Shown here: positions 7,277 to 14,688 of the stretch, in pieces
How positions within the stretch are numbered: the first letter of the stretch is position 1
Layout of the letters: the number at the start of each line of letters is the position of its first letter
Source: DASROJ01 sp035646975
Lineage (GTDB): Bacteria > Acidobacteriota > Polarisedimenticolia > JACPZX01 > DASXTC01
Direction of reading: 5' to 3'
Length of the DNA stretch: 19,502 nt
Assembly (NCBI GenBank): GCA_035646975.1
Contig: DASROJ010000247.1
Span: 1-19,502 of the forward strand
Notes under the pieces: generated by a model
What the model was told of the DNA's origin: nothing
Seen by the model: the letters and a program-made list of their open reading frames with translations, nothing else
The model's database searches: none
Made by a program: the position numbers and the translations under genes

Positions 7277-7636
7277 ATGATGCATGAGACCAGTCTGGGC
7301 GTGCGTGGAGTTGCGCTCCTGATGCAGGCGGCACCGGCGGGAGACCAGCCGGCGCAGTCCATCTTCAGCCTGCTGGTGCCGATGGCTCTCATCCTGGTGA
7401 TCTTCTACTTTCTGCTGATAAGGCCCGCCAACAAGAAGCAGAAAGCCATCCAGCTGATGATCGACAACCTCAAGAACGGCGACAGGATCATCACCACCGG
7501 CGGCATCCACGGGGTGGTGGCCGGCATCAGCGACGACATCATCCAGATCAAGGTGGCTCAGAACGTCAAGATAGACATCTCCCGCAACGCCGTGTCGGCG
7601 CTGCAGAGCGATCAGAGCCGGGCCGGAGAGGAGTAG
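7277..7636 (+). CDS. yajC: Sec translocon accessory protein YajC
   Basis: Small inner-membrane protein that associates with SecDF-YidC at the Sec translocon. 119 aa. One hydrophobic segment, about 29-48 ('LLVPMALILVIFYFLLIRP'), is followed by the conserved cytoplasmic 'KKQK' and 'LKNGDRIITTGGIHGVV' stretch typical of YajC, then 'VAQNVKIDISRNAVSAL'. Start ATG 7277 follows AGGGTGA (7261-7267); ATG 7280 or 7322 is also possible. Only 5 bp separate its stop from secD, the usual yajC-secD-secF operon. Confidence 0.95.
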   Translation: MMHETSLGVRGVALLMQAAPAGDQPAQSIFSLLVPMALILVIFYFLLIRPANKKQKAIQLMIDNLKNGDRIITTGGIHGVVAGISDDIIQIKVAQNVKIDISRNAVSALQSDQSRAGEE

Positions 7637-7641
7637 GTCTC

Positions 7642-9225
7642 ATGCGAAAAGACCTCAGATGGAAGGTGATCCTCGTGCTGGTCCTGACCGGCATCTGCGC
7701 GTGGGGAGTCATCCCGCCCAAGGACAAGGTGCGTCTCGGTCTCGATCTCAAGGGGGGTATCCACCTCGCGATGAGAGTGGAATCAAACGACGCAGTCAAG
7801 GCCGTGCTCGATACCCGCGCGGCCGCGCTGATGGCCGAGTACAAGAAGCGCAGCCTCGGGACCTCCGGTGTCCGACCCGACCTGACCACCGCGTCGGTCG
7901 TGGTGGAGAACTTCGACAAGGTGGCGCGTGACGAGTTCATCAAGGTCATCGAGTCGGACCTGCCGGGATACAAGGTCACCGAAGAGGGCAACAACCTGCG
8001 CGTCGCGCTGCCGCAGCTCGAGGTGGATCGAATCAAGGAAGACGCCGTCGTCGATACGCTGGAGAGGATCCGGACCAGGGTCGACGCTTTCGGTGTCGCG
8101 GAAGCCGTGGTGCAGCGGCAGGGGATGAAGAGCGACCGGATCCTGATACAGCTGCCCGGCGTGGACGATCCGGCGCGCGTCAAGGAACTCGTCGCCAAGC
8201 CGGCGTTTCTCGAGTTCAAGAAGGTCGTGGCGCCCCCGGCGCTTGCCGGCACGAGATACACGGGAGCGGAAAGCCGCGAGCAGGTGGTCGAGCAGTACGG
8301 CGGCCAGTTGCCCGCCGATGTTGAAGTCTATGAAACCGACCCCAACGCGTTCGGCGGGCGCAAGGCGTTCTATCCGCTTACGCTGAACTCCCCGGTGAGC
8401 GGCAACGACCTGATCACCGCGCGAACGGGACGCGGAGAGCTCGGCTCGGCGGAAGTGCAGTTCACGCTGACACCCGACGCGGGCGCGCGGTTCGAGAAGT
8501 TCACGGGCGAAAGCATCGGCCAGCCGTTGGCCGCGCTTCTCGACAAGAAGATCATCCAGGTCGCGACGATCCAGGCCCGGATACGCGAAAGCGGCCGGAT
8601 CACCGGGATCGCTTCGCTGCAGGAAGCCGACGATCTCGGACTGAAGCTGCGGTCGGGCGCGCTGCCCGCGGGCACCACCGTGCTCGAGGAGCGCACCGTC
8701 GGTCCATCCCTCGGGGCCGATTCGATCCGGCAGGGGGTGTTCTCCGCGCTGGCCGGCCTGGTCTGCTGCGTCGCCTTCATGCTTTTCTACTACAAGGGCG
8801 CCGGAATCAACGCCGTGCTGGCGCTGATGCTCAACGTCCTGATGCTTCTGGGCATCATGTCCTATCTTGGCGCCACGCTGACCTTGCCCGGCATCGCCGG
8901 TGTCATCCTCACGTTCGGCATGGCGCTTGACGCCAATATCCTGGTGTTCGAGAGAATCCGCGAAGAGATTCGAAATGGAAAGACTGTGCGTTCCGCGATC
9001 GATGCGGGGTTCGGCAAGGTCTTCTGGACCCTCGTGGACACGCACCTCACCACGGTCATCGCCGCTGTGCTGCTGTTCCAGTTCGGCACCGGGCCGGTCA
9101 AGGGGTTCGCCCTGTCGCTCGTCATCGGGCTGGCCGCGAGCATGTTCACGGCCATCTTCGTTTCCCGTCTCATCTTCGAGCTGGTCCTGGGTGAAGGCAA
9201 GCGCGTCGAGCACCTGAGCATCTGA
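7642..9225 (+). CDS. secD: Protein translocase subunit SecD
   Basis: RND-type subunit that uses the proton gradient to help pull preproteins through SecYEG. 527 aa. TM1 at about 8-24 is followed by the D1 motif 'LGLDLKGGIHLAM' (32-44). A large periplasmic domain extends to about residue 365. Five C-terminal membrane segments carry 'GVILTFGMALDANILVFERI' (about 420-439) with the conserved Asp needed for proton use, and 'GPVKGFALSLVIGLAASMFT' near 490. Strong Shine-Dalgarno GGAGAGGAG (7625-7633) within the end of yajC. 12 bp to secF. Confidence 0.96.
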   Translation: MRKDLRWKVILVLVLTGICAWGVIPPKDKVRLGLDLKGGIHLAMRVESNDAVKAVLDTRAAALMAEYKKRSLGTSGVRPDLTTASVVVENFDKVARDEFIKVIESDLPGYKVTEEGNNLRVALPQLEVDRIKEDAVVDTLERIRTRVDAFGVAEAVVQRQGMKSDRILIQLPGVDDPARVKELVAKPAFLEFKKVVAPPALAGTRYTGAESREQVVEQYGGQLPADVEVYETDPNAFGGRKAFYPLTLNSPVSGNDLITARTGRGELGSAEVQFTLTPDAGARFEKFTGESIGQPLAALLDKKIIQVATIQARIRESGRITGIASLQEADDLGLKLRSGALPAGTTVLEERTVGPSLGADSIRQGVFSALAGLVCCVAFMLFYYKGAGINAVLALMLNVLMLLGIMSYLGATLTLPGIAGVILTFGMALDANILVFERIREEIRNGKTVRSAIDAGFGKVFWTLVDTHLTTVIAAVLLFQFGTGPVKGFALSLVIGLAASMFTAIFVSRLIFELVLGEGKRVEHLSI

Positions 9226-9237
9226 GGGGAGAGCGTC

Positions 9238-10407
9238 TTGGAGTTTTTTCATAATCCCAACTTCGACTTCCTGGGCAAGAAGGCGTATTTCGTCGGGTTG
9301 TCGCTGGTCCTGACCACCCTCAGCATCGTTTCGCTCGCAACGCGGGGGCTGCAGTACGGCATCGACTTCCGGGGCGGCGCCGACGTGGTGCTGACCTTTG
9401 CCCAGGATACCGGGGTGGATCAGATCCGGAAGGTCCTGACGGAGCGTGGCTTCGAAGGCGCCCAGATCCAGACGGCCAGGCGTGCCGAGGACCCGTCGGC
9501 ACACGACATCCTCATCCGGGTGCCGCCGCAGCCGGGAACTTCGGAAGAAGCCGCGGAGGCCGGCGATGTCTCCGGGAAGGTCCTCTCCGCGTTGAGGGCG
9601 GGGCTGCTGGGCGGGGAGGAAGCCACCGGCAGGATCGACCTCAATCTTGCCGGAGCGACGGAGCTCAGAAAGGCACTGGAGGTCGCCCTCCCTCACCAGG
9701 ATTCGATGATCAACGCGGCCGTGGACGCCATCACGGCCTACCGCGCCTCGCACGGAGGACTCATCAAATCGATGGATGAGGCGCGCGGGATAACGGGGGT
9801 GGCACCCGAGGTCTCGGCCTGGATGAAGGACCATGCGGTGGTGGGCGGCTTTGCCATTCGCAGCGTCGATTACGTCGGACCAAGCGTCGGCAAGGAGCTC
9901 AAGACCAAGGCCACGTACGCGATCCTCGGGTCGCTGCTGGCGATGCTGGCCTACATCTGGTTTCGATTCGACAAGCTCGCCTACGGGATCAGTGCGGCCG
10001 TCACCCTCGCGCACGACGCCATCGTCGCTCTGGGCGCAGTGAGCCTCAGCGGGAAGGAGTTCGACCTGACGGTGCTCGCCGCGATCCTGACGATCGTCGG
10101 CTACTCGATCAACGACACGATCGTCACCTTCGATCGGGTCAGGGAGAACGTCAAGCACCGTCGCGGAATTGGCCTGGAACGCCTGTTCAACGACAGCATC
10201 AACCAGACCCTCGGACGCACCATCCTCACATCCGGTCTGGTCATCATGATGGTGCTGGTGCTCTGGCTCTTCGGGGGCAGCCGCCTCAATCCGTTCTCGT
10301 TCACGCTGCTCGTCGGCGTCATCACGGGAACCTACTCCACGATTTACATTTCCAGCCCCGTCGTCATCTGGTGGCGGACGCTGGTCGAGAAGAAGACGAC
10401 CGCGTAG
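9238..10407 (+). CDS. secF: Protein translocase subunit SecF with an extra periplasmic segment
   Basis: Partner of SecD in the Sec translocon. 389 aa against about 300-325 in many bacteria. TTG start, supported by GGGGAGAG (9226-9233) and by 'MEFFHNPNFDFLGKK', which matches family N-termini. TM1 about 18-36, 'GIDFRGGADVVL' 41-52, then a periplasmic domain with an insertion. Residues 165-200 (I165, Y168-R169, G173-G174, S178, G184-I185-x-G187) read like a helix-hairpin-helix motif. TM2 starts near 225; 'IVGYSINDTIVTFDRVREN' near 284-302 is the conserved TM4 signature. Last gene of the operon; a hairpin-rich gap follows. Confidence 0.95.
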   Translation: MEFFHNPNFDFLGKKAYFVGLSLVLTTLSIVSLATRGLQYGIDFRGGADVVLTFAQDTGVDQIRKVLTERGFEGAQIQTARRAEDPSAHDILIRVPPQPGTSEEAAEAGDVSGKVLSALRAGLLGGEEATGRIDLNLAGATELRKALEVALPHQDSMINAAVDAITAYRASHGGLIKSMDEARGITGVAPEVSAWMKDHAVVGGFAIRSVDYVGPSVGKELKTKATYAILGSLLAMLAYIWFRFDKLAYGISAAVTLAHDAIVALGAVSLSGKEFDLTVLAAILTIVGYSINDTIVTFDRVRENVKHRRGIGLERLFNDSINQTLGRTILTSGLVIMMVLVLWLFGGSRLNPFSFTLLVGVITGTYSTIYISSPVVIWWRTLVEKKTTA

Positions 10408-10492
10408 CGCCGGGGACTCGCGGGTTCGAGACCCTCCCTCGGGCACGGCTGCGCGCGAGCCCGGCTCGCTGCTCGCCTCGACTCCGCTCGGC

Positions 10493-10513
10493 CGCACGCG
10501 CCCGGCGCGTGCG
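10493..10513. terminator. Strong hairpin, possible secF terminator
   Basis: Perfect 9-bp stem CGCACGCGC / GCGCGTGCG with a 3-nt loop (CCG). It lies 86 bp after the secF stop. No T-run follows, so it is not a canonical intrinsic terminator; it could be an mRNA 3'-end stabiliser or a factor-assisted terminator. Confidence 0.45.
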
Positions 10514-10677
10514 TCGGCCTCGCGTCGTACGGCCCTCGGGCAGGGTTATCTGCCAGCGCCGCATCACACTCATCATGCTGCACTCGATGGGAGGCCTGCT
10601 AATCTCGCCGCCGTGGCAACCCCGGCTGTTTTCAAGGTCAACTGAGAGCCGCGGGCAGGGGCATCAGCGTGGTCGCC

Positions 10678-10707
10678 TTGTCGGGCGCGCCATCCCCCTG
10701 ATATATT
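10678..10707 (+). promoter_or_regulatory. Candidate promoter of rel
   Basis: TTGTCG (10678-10683), an 18-bp spacer and TATATT (10702-10707), 41 bp before the rel ATG. It implies transcription separate from secDF. Confidence 0.5.
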
Positions 10708-10747
10708 CAAAGCTTGCAGACAGAGCGTTTACTCGCATAGGGGCGTC

Positions 10748-12925
10748 ATGCCGACCGCAGGAGCCGAGGCCCGCCACAAGATCCGCTTCGAGGACATCAC
10801 CGAGAAGGTGGAGTCCTACCAGCCGGACGCCGATTTCGACCTGCTGCGGCGCGCCTACATCTTCTCGGCCATGGAACACCGCGGGCAGGTGCGCATGTCG
10901 GGCGAACCCTACCTGAGCCATCCGCTGGAGGTCGCGTTCATCCTGGCCGACCTGAAGCTCGACGCCACGAGCGTGGCTGTCGGGCTCCTGCACGATGTGA
11001 TCGAAGACACGCTGACGACCCGCGAGGTAATCGAGGACTACTTCGGCAAGGAGGTCGCCGGGCTGGTCGACGGCCTGAGCAAGATCAGCCGCATCCCGTT
11101 CACCAGCGAGGCGGAAAAACAGGCCGAGAATTTCCGCAAGATGCTGCTCGCGATGGTCGACGACATCCGGATCATCCTGGTGAAGCTGGCCGATCGCCTG
11201 CACAACATGCGAACCCTCGGCGCGCTGTCGCAGGACAAACAGGAGAGAATCGCGAGGGAGACCCTCGAGATCTACGCGCCGCTGGCCAATCGGCTTGGCA
11301 TGGGCAAGATCAAGCAGGAGCTGGAGGACCTCGCTCTCGCGCATCTGGACGCCGCCGGATACGAGCAGCTCCGCACCGTGCTCGAGGAAAAACGCCGGGT
11401 CAGCGAAGGGGTGATCCAGGAGACCCGGGGGATTCTCGAGAAAAAGCTCGCAGACGCGGGCGTCCCGGCGGAGATCACTGGCCGGATGAAGCACCTCTAC
11501 AGCATCTACAAGAAGATGAAGAAGCAGAACATCGAGGTGGAAGAGGTCTACGACTACGTCGCCTTCCGCGTGATTACCGATACCGTCCCTCACTGTTACG
11601 GGGCGCTCGGGATTATCCACGGGATGTGGCGTCCGGTGCCGGGCCGCTTCAAGGATTTCATCGCGATGCCGAAGCCCAACCTCTACCAGTCGCTGCATAC
11701 CTCGGTGATGAGCGAGAAGGGGCAGCCGTTCGAAGTCCAGATACGCACGCGCGAAATGCACGAAGTGGCGGAGAAGGGCATCGCCGCCCACTGGAAATAC
11801 AAGGAAAGCGGGCCCTTCGACAAACAGGAAGAGATGAACATCCAGTGGCTTCAGAAAATTGTCGAGTGGCACAAGGAGGTCAAGGACCCGCGGGAGTTCC
11901 TCGAAGCGGTCAAGATCGACCTGTATCCCGAGGACGTCTACGCGTTCACGCCCAAGGGGGAAGTGAGGTCGTTTCCGCGCGGGGCCACGGTGGTCGATTT
12001 CGCCTACGCGATCCACAGCGAGCTGGGACATCATTGCGCCCGCGCTCGCGTGAACGGCAAGCTGGTGCCTCTGAAGACCGAGCTGCACAGCGGCGATGTC
12101 GTCGAGATCGTCCGATCGGCCAATCAGCATCCAAGCCGCGACTGGCTCAATTTCGTCAAGACTTCCCATGCCCGGCACAAAGTACGCCACTGGCTCAACG
12201 CGTACGAGCGACGCCATTCCGTGGACCTGGGACGTTCCCTCGTCGAAAAGGAGTTCCGACGCTACAAGGTCAGCCTCAAATCGTTCAAGCCCGAGGAAAT
12301 GCAGGCAGGGCTCGTCTCGTTGAAGCTGGACACGCTGGAGGACTTCTACGCGCAGATCGGGTACGGCAAGATGACGCCATCCCAGCTGCTGCATGCGCTG
12401 CTGCCGCACGAGGAGCTCAGGCCGCGCGAGGAGTCGGCGCTCACCAAGGCCGTCAAGCGGACGCTGGGCATCTCGCAGGGCGTGAAGGTCACGGTGAAAG
12501 GGCTCGACGATGTGCTGGTCTACCTGGCGAAATGCTGCAAGCCGATCCGGGGAGAGGAAATCGTCGGCTACATCACGCGCGGCAAGGGCGTTTCGGTGCA
12601 TCGAACCGAATGCCCCAACGTCCAGCGGCTGATGTTCGACCCGGAGAGGCGTATCGAGGTCGCCTGGGAAAAGGACAGCACCACCATGTACGAAGCGACG
12701 CTCCTGGTGGACAGCGAGGACCAGCAGGGAGTGCTCGCCCGCGTCACCAGCGTGATCGCGGATGAAAAAACCAACATCAAGAATGTCGATGCGCGCGTAT
12801 CCGAGAACAACAAGGGCTTGATCAGCATCACGATGGACGTCCGTGACAGCGCGCAGCTCGAGCGTGTCATCGCCCGGCTGCGGAAGCTCAAGGACATCAA
12901 ACGGGTTGAACGGGTGCTCAACTAG
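10748..12925 (+). CDS. rel: Bifunctional (p)ppGpp synthetase/hydrolase Rel
   Basis: Makes and degrades the alarmone (p)ppGpp in response to starvation. 725 aa, full length. HD hydrolase domain: 'HRGQ' from 44 and the intact H82-D83-x-x-E86-D87 motif. Synthetase domain about 235-370 with 'R300-F-K-D303', the RxKD signature of bifunctional Rel/SpoT (RelA has ExDD), then 'AMPKPNLYQSLHT' and 'HEVAEKGIAAHWKYKE'. TGS domain about 397-460 ('DVYAFTPKGEV'). Conserved cysteines C596-C597 ('KCCKP') and C622 ('HRTECPN'). C-terminal ACT domain about 650-725. ATG 10748 has AGGGG (10739-10743). Both activities should be present. ridA follows after 12 bp. Confidence 0.96.
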   Translation: MPTAGAEARHKIRFEDITEKVESYQPDADFDLLRRAYIFSAMEHRGQVRMSGEPYLSHPLEVAFILADLKLDATSVAVGLLHDVIEDTLTTREVIEDYFGKEVAGLVDGLSKISRIPFTSEAEKQAENFRKMLLAMVDDIRIILVKLADRLHNMRTLGALSQDKQERIARETLEIYAPLANRLGMGKIKQELEDLALAHLDAAGYEQLRTVLEEKRRVSEGVIQETRGILEKKLADAGVPAEITGRMKHLYSIYKKMKKQNIEVEEVYDYVAFRVITDTVPHCYGALGIIHGMWRPVPGRFKDFIAMPKPNLYQSLHTSVMSEKGQPFEVQIRTREMHEVAEKGIAAHWKYKESGPFDKQEEMNIQWLQKIVEWHKEVKDPREFLEAVKIDLYPEDVYAFTPKGEVRSFPRGATVVDFAYAIHSELGHHCARARVNGKLVPLKTELHSGDVVEIVRSANQHPSRDWLNFVKTSHARHKVRHWLNAYERRHSVDLGRSLVEKEFRRYKVSLKSFKPEEMQAGLVSLKLDTLEDFYAQIGYGKMTPSQLLHALLPHEELRPREESALTKAVKRTLGISQGVKVTVKGLDDVLVYLAKCCKPIRGEEIVGYITRGKGVSVHRTECPNVQRLMFDPERRIEVAWEKDSTTMYEATLLVDSEDQQGVLARVTSVIADEKTNIKNVDARVSENNKGLISITMDVRDSAQLERVIARLRKLKDIKRVERVLN

Positions 12926-12937
12926 GGAGTCGCGAAG

Positions 12938-13318
12938 ATGAAGAGAGAGCGGATTGCCACCTCCAGCGGGCCATCGGCCATCGGCCCGTATTCGCAGGCC
13001 ATCGTCGCCGGTGAGATGGTGTTCGTGTCGGGACAGATTCCCATCGACCCGGCGCGTGGCGCGATCGTCGACGGCGACATCGCCGCGCAGACCGACAGGG
13101 TGATGAAAAACCTGGCGGCCATCCTGGAGGCGGCCGGGTCGTCGCTCGACAAGGTGGTGAAGACCACCGTCTATCTTGCCGACCTGGGCGACTTCGAGGT
13201 CATGAACAAGACCTATGGCAAGTATTTCACGGGCGATCCCCCCGCGCGGGCCACGGTCCAGGTCGCGAAGCTGCCCAAGGGCGCGGCGCTGGAGATTGAC
13301 GCCATCGCGGTCCGCTGA
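12938..13318 (+). CDS. ridA: RidA family enamine/imine deaminase
   Basis: Hydrolyses reactive enamine/imine intermediates such as 2-aminoacrylate, releasing ammonia. Cytosolic, 126 aa, normal length. The family pattern is intact: 'SAIGPYSQAI' 13-22, 'FVSGQIPIDP' 29-38, 'ARATVQVAKLPKGAALEIDA' 103-122 with Arg104 (catalytic-site Arg of active RidA) and Glu119. AGGGAG (12924-12929) overlaps the rel stop and gives an 8-nt spacing to the ATG, so the gene is probably co-transcribed with rel, an arrangement also common beside spoT elsewhere. Confidence 0.95.
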   Translation: MKRERIATSSGPSAIGPYSQAIVAGEMVFVSGQIPIDPARGAIVDGDIAAQTDRVMKNLAAILEAAGSSLDKVVKTTVYLADLGDFEVMNKTYGKYFTGDPPARATVQVAKLPKGAALEIDAIAVR

Positions 13319-13379
13319 GAGGGAGGATCGTCAAGAAAACACGCGGGTTCCGGTCGGCGCCGGTGTGCAATTCCTGCGG

Positions 13380-13412
13380 GGTCCGGAAGAAAGGCCTTGC
13401 ATTCCCCGGACC
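13380..13412. repeat. Inverted repeat flanking the csp -35 region
   Basis: GGTCCGG (13380-13386) and CCGGACC (13406-13412) form a 7-bp stem with a 19-nt loop holding the presumed csp -35 (TTGCAT, 13397-13402). It could be an operator, or a hairpin ending the rel-ridA transcript. No T-run follows directly. Confidence 0.4.
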
Positions 13413-13423
13413 GATCGTATAAG
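13396..13423 (+). promoter_or_regulatory. Candidate promoter of the cold-shock gene
   Basis: CTTGCA (13396-13401), a 16-bp spacer and TATAAG (13418-13423). Transcription starting near 13430 would give a 5' leader of about 145 nt, a length characteristic of cspA-type messages that are controlled by leader folding. Confidence 0.5.
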
Positions 13424-13539
13424 TTTTCGCGAGTTACTTCCCGCAGTTTCCATCCCGCCGTGAAAATCACTTCACATGCGCCGATGCAAACGAGGTAGTA
13501 AACACTCTCATGGGTCTCTGGATCCGGGAGGAAGGGGCA

Positions 13540-13569
13540 ATGTCGCCCCAGAATATTAGAAGGTGTTGA
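13540..13569 (+). CDS. Candidate 9-codon upstream ORF in the csp leader
   Basis: ATG at 13540 opens MSPQNIRRC and stops at TGA 13567-13569, five bases before the csp start codon. It has a very good Shine-Dalgarno, GGAGGA (13527-13532), at 7-nt spacing. The frame can be extended upstream to an ATG at 13510 (19 codons in total). A small stem GGGGC/GCCCC (13534-13538/13545-13549) encloses the start. No family is recognisable. It may be a leader peptide coupling translation into csp, or chance. Confidence 0.35.
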   Translation: MSPQNIRRC

Positions 13570-13574
13570 GTACC

Positions 13575-13778
13575 ATGGCGAAGGGCACTGTGAAGTGGTT
13601 CAACGATTCGAAGGGTTTCGGCTTCATCAGCGTTGATGGCGAGGCGAAGGATGTCTTCGTGCACCACAGCGCGATCCAGGCGAGCGGTTTCAAATCGCTG
13701 AGCGAGGGACAGAAGGTCGAATTCGAAATCGTCCAGGGCCAGAAGGGTCCGGCGGCGGAGAACGTCCGCACAATCTGA
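13575..13778 (+). CDS. csp: Cold-shock domain protein (CspA family)
   Basis: Single OB-fold nucleic-acid-binding protein that melts RNA secondary structure. 67 aa, standard length. RNP1-type 'KGFGFI' 13-18 and RNP2-type 'VFVHH' 27-31, with aromatic W8, F9, F15, F17, F28 in place. Start ATG 13575 ('MAKGTVKWFN') agrees with the family; AGAAGGTG (13558-13565) precedes it. Likely regulated through its long leader. A 10-bp hairpin follows the stop. Confidence 0.96.
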   Translation: MAKGTVKWFNDSKGFGFISVDGEAKDVFVHHSAIQASGFKSLSEGQKVEFEIVQGQKGPAAENVRTI

Positions 13779-13795
13779 CCTGAAGAACCGGATCC

Positions 13796-13831
13796 GGGAG
13801 GTCCCTGTGTGATTCTTGCAGGGGACCTCCC
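13796..13831 (+). terminator. Hairpin after csp
   Basis: Perfect 10-bp inverted repeat GGGAGGTCCC (13796-13805) / GGGACCTCCC (13822-13831) with a 16-nt loop; the stem can extend by two pairs with one bulge. It begins 18 bp after the csp stop. No T-run follows, so it may be a partial terminator, a 3'-stabiliser or an attenuator before the RRM gene. Confidence 0.6.
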
Positions 13832-13899
13832 GACTCATCCCCTGACCCGCCGAGTCGGATTCTCCCTTCCGGCGGATGTGCTGATTGGAGCTGCCCGAA

Positions 13900-14301
13900 G
13901 TGGCAATCAAGCTGTTCATCGGCAATCTCCCCTTCGAAGTCAAGGACGACGATCTCAAACAACTGTTCGCCAAGGCGGGGACCTGCGTGTCCGCCGCTGT
14001 GGTGATGGACCGTGAGACCGGTCGCCCGCGCGGGTTCGGGTTCGTTCAGATGTCGAACGATGACGAAGCGCGCCGAGCCATCGCCGAGCTCAACGGAGCC
14101 GAGTTGGGTGGCCGCGCCATCAGCGTGAGCGAGGCGCGTGAGCGCTCCGCCGGTCCGAGGCCGCCCTCCAGCGGCCCGAGACCGTCCGGTTTTTCGAGCC
14201 CGGCGAGCCGGTTTGGCGCCGACCTTCCGCCGGCCGGGCGCGGTTTCCGCAAGGACGGCAAGAGCCGTCGCGGCGTGCGCGGCAAGAAGCGCAGCCTCTG
14301 A
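13900..14301 (+). CDS. RRM-type RNA-binding protein
   Basis: Small single-RRM protein like the bacterial Rbp proteins, 133 aa. RNP2 'LFIGNLP' 5-11 and RNP1 'RGFGFVQM' 44-51 are intact, with 'MDRETGRPRGFGFV' typical of the loop before RNP1. The tail (about 82-133) is rich in Arg, Gly, Pro, Ser and Lys and ends 'RRGVRGKKRSL', probably a disordered RNA-binding extension. I chose GTG 13900 ('MAIKLFIGNLPF') with GGAG (13887-13890) upstream; TTG 13885 would add five residues. It may share a transcript with csp across the hairpin. Confidence 0.92.
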   Translation: MAIKLFIGNLPFEVKDDDLKQLFAKAGTCVSAAVVMDRETGRPRGFGFVQMSNDDEARRAIAELNGAELGGRAISVSEARERSAGPRPPSSGPRPSGFSSPASRFGADLPPAGRGFRKDGKSRRGVRGKKRSL

Positions 14302-14322
14302 TTCCCAGGAGAAGCCTGAACC

Positions 14323-14544
14323 ATGGCGAGACGATCCAGGCCCAGCTTTACAAAGCGTCAGAAGGAAATGGCGCGGCAGCAGAAGCAGCAGGAAAAGGAC
14401 GCTCGCAGGCTCGAGCTCAAGCAGCAGAAAGCTGCGCAGCCGGCTTCGGAAACCAGCGGCGAGGACGACCCTGAAATCGCCGGGATCCGTCCAGGCCCTC
14501 AGCCGCCCCCCGCGTGGATGGAACCGCCCCTAAGAAAGCCCTGA
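14323..14544 (+). CDS. Small basic hypothetical protein
   Basis: 73 aa, function unknown. Residues 1-37 are very basic and Gln-rich ('RPSFTKRQKEMARQQKQQEK') and should form one amphipathic or coiled-coil helix. The tail is acidic then Pro-rich ('EDDPEIAGIRPGPQPPPAW'). Similar short proteins beginning 'MARxSRPSFxKRQKE' occur in several Gram-negative phyla, from memory. AGGAG (14307-14311) precedes the ATG by 11 nt. It lies 21 bp after the RRM gene, so it is probably in the same operon and may act with RNA or ribosomes (inference). Confidence 0.75.
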   Translation: MARRSRPSFTKRQKEMARQQKQQEKDARRLELKQQKAAQPASETSGEDDPEIAGIRPGPQPPPAWMEPPLRKP

Positions 14545-14688
14545 ACCCCGCGTACAATTCGAGCAGCGCGCCGCCTCATCTGACGTGCTATCGTGTTCTG
14601 TCGTGACGCAACCGGGCTACCCGGGCCGTAAGGTTGGTGGGCGATGCGCCGTGGCGTTCGCAAACGCACTTGATTCTCGGGGATCTGC

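Larger units (their letters stand above)
10408..10747. other. 340-bp gap between secF and rel
   Basis: No gene is supported. The left half (about 10410-10530) is extremely GC-rich with inverted repeats, the strongest at 10493-10513. The right half is closer to average composition and ends with a promoter for rel. An open frame running through the gap from inside secF into rel in another frame has no recognisable domain. Confidence 0.6.

Noticed and set aside
10418..10445. tRNA-like T-arm (GGGTTCGAGACCC) after secF
   Set aside because: The T-loop consensus is present, but no matching acceptor, D-arm or anticodon arm can be placed upstream, where secF coding occupies the space. At most a tRNA-derived remnant.
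7783..10497. 904-codon minus-strand frame opposite secD/secF
   Set aside because: It is a shadow of two certain genes, rich in Asp/Arg/His/Gln runs, with no domain.
10371..10916. 181-codon frame bridging secF, the gap and rel
   Set aside because: It overlaps two real genes in another frame and has no domain or ribosome binding site.
10664..12601. 645-codon minus-strand frame opposite rel
   Set aside because: Antisense shadow of rel with no family features.
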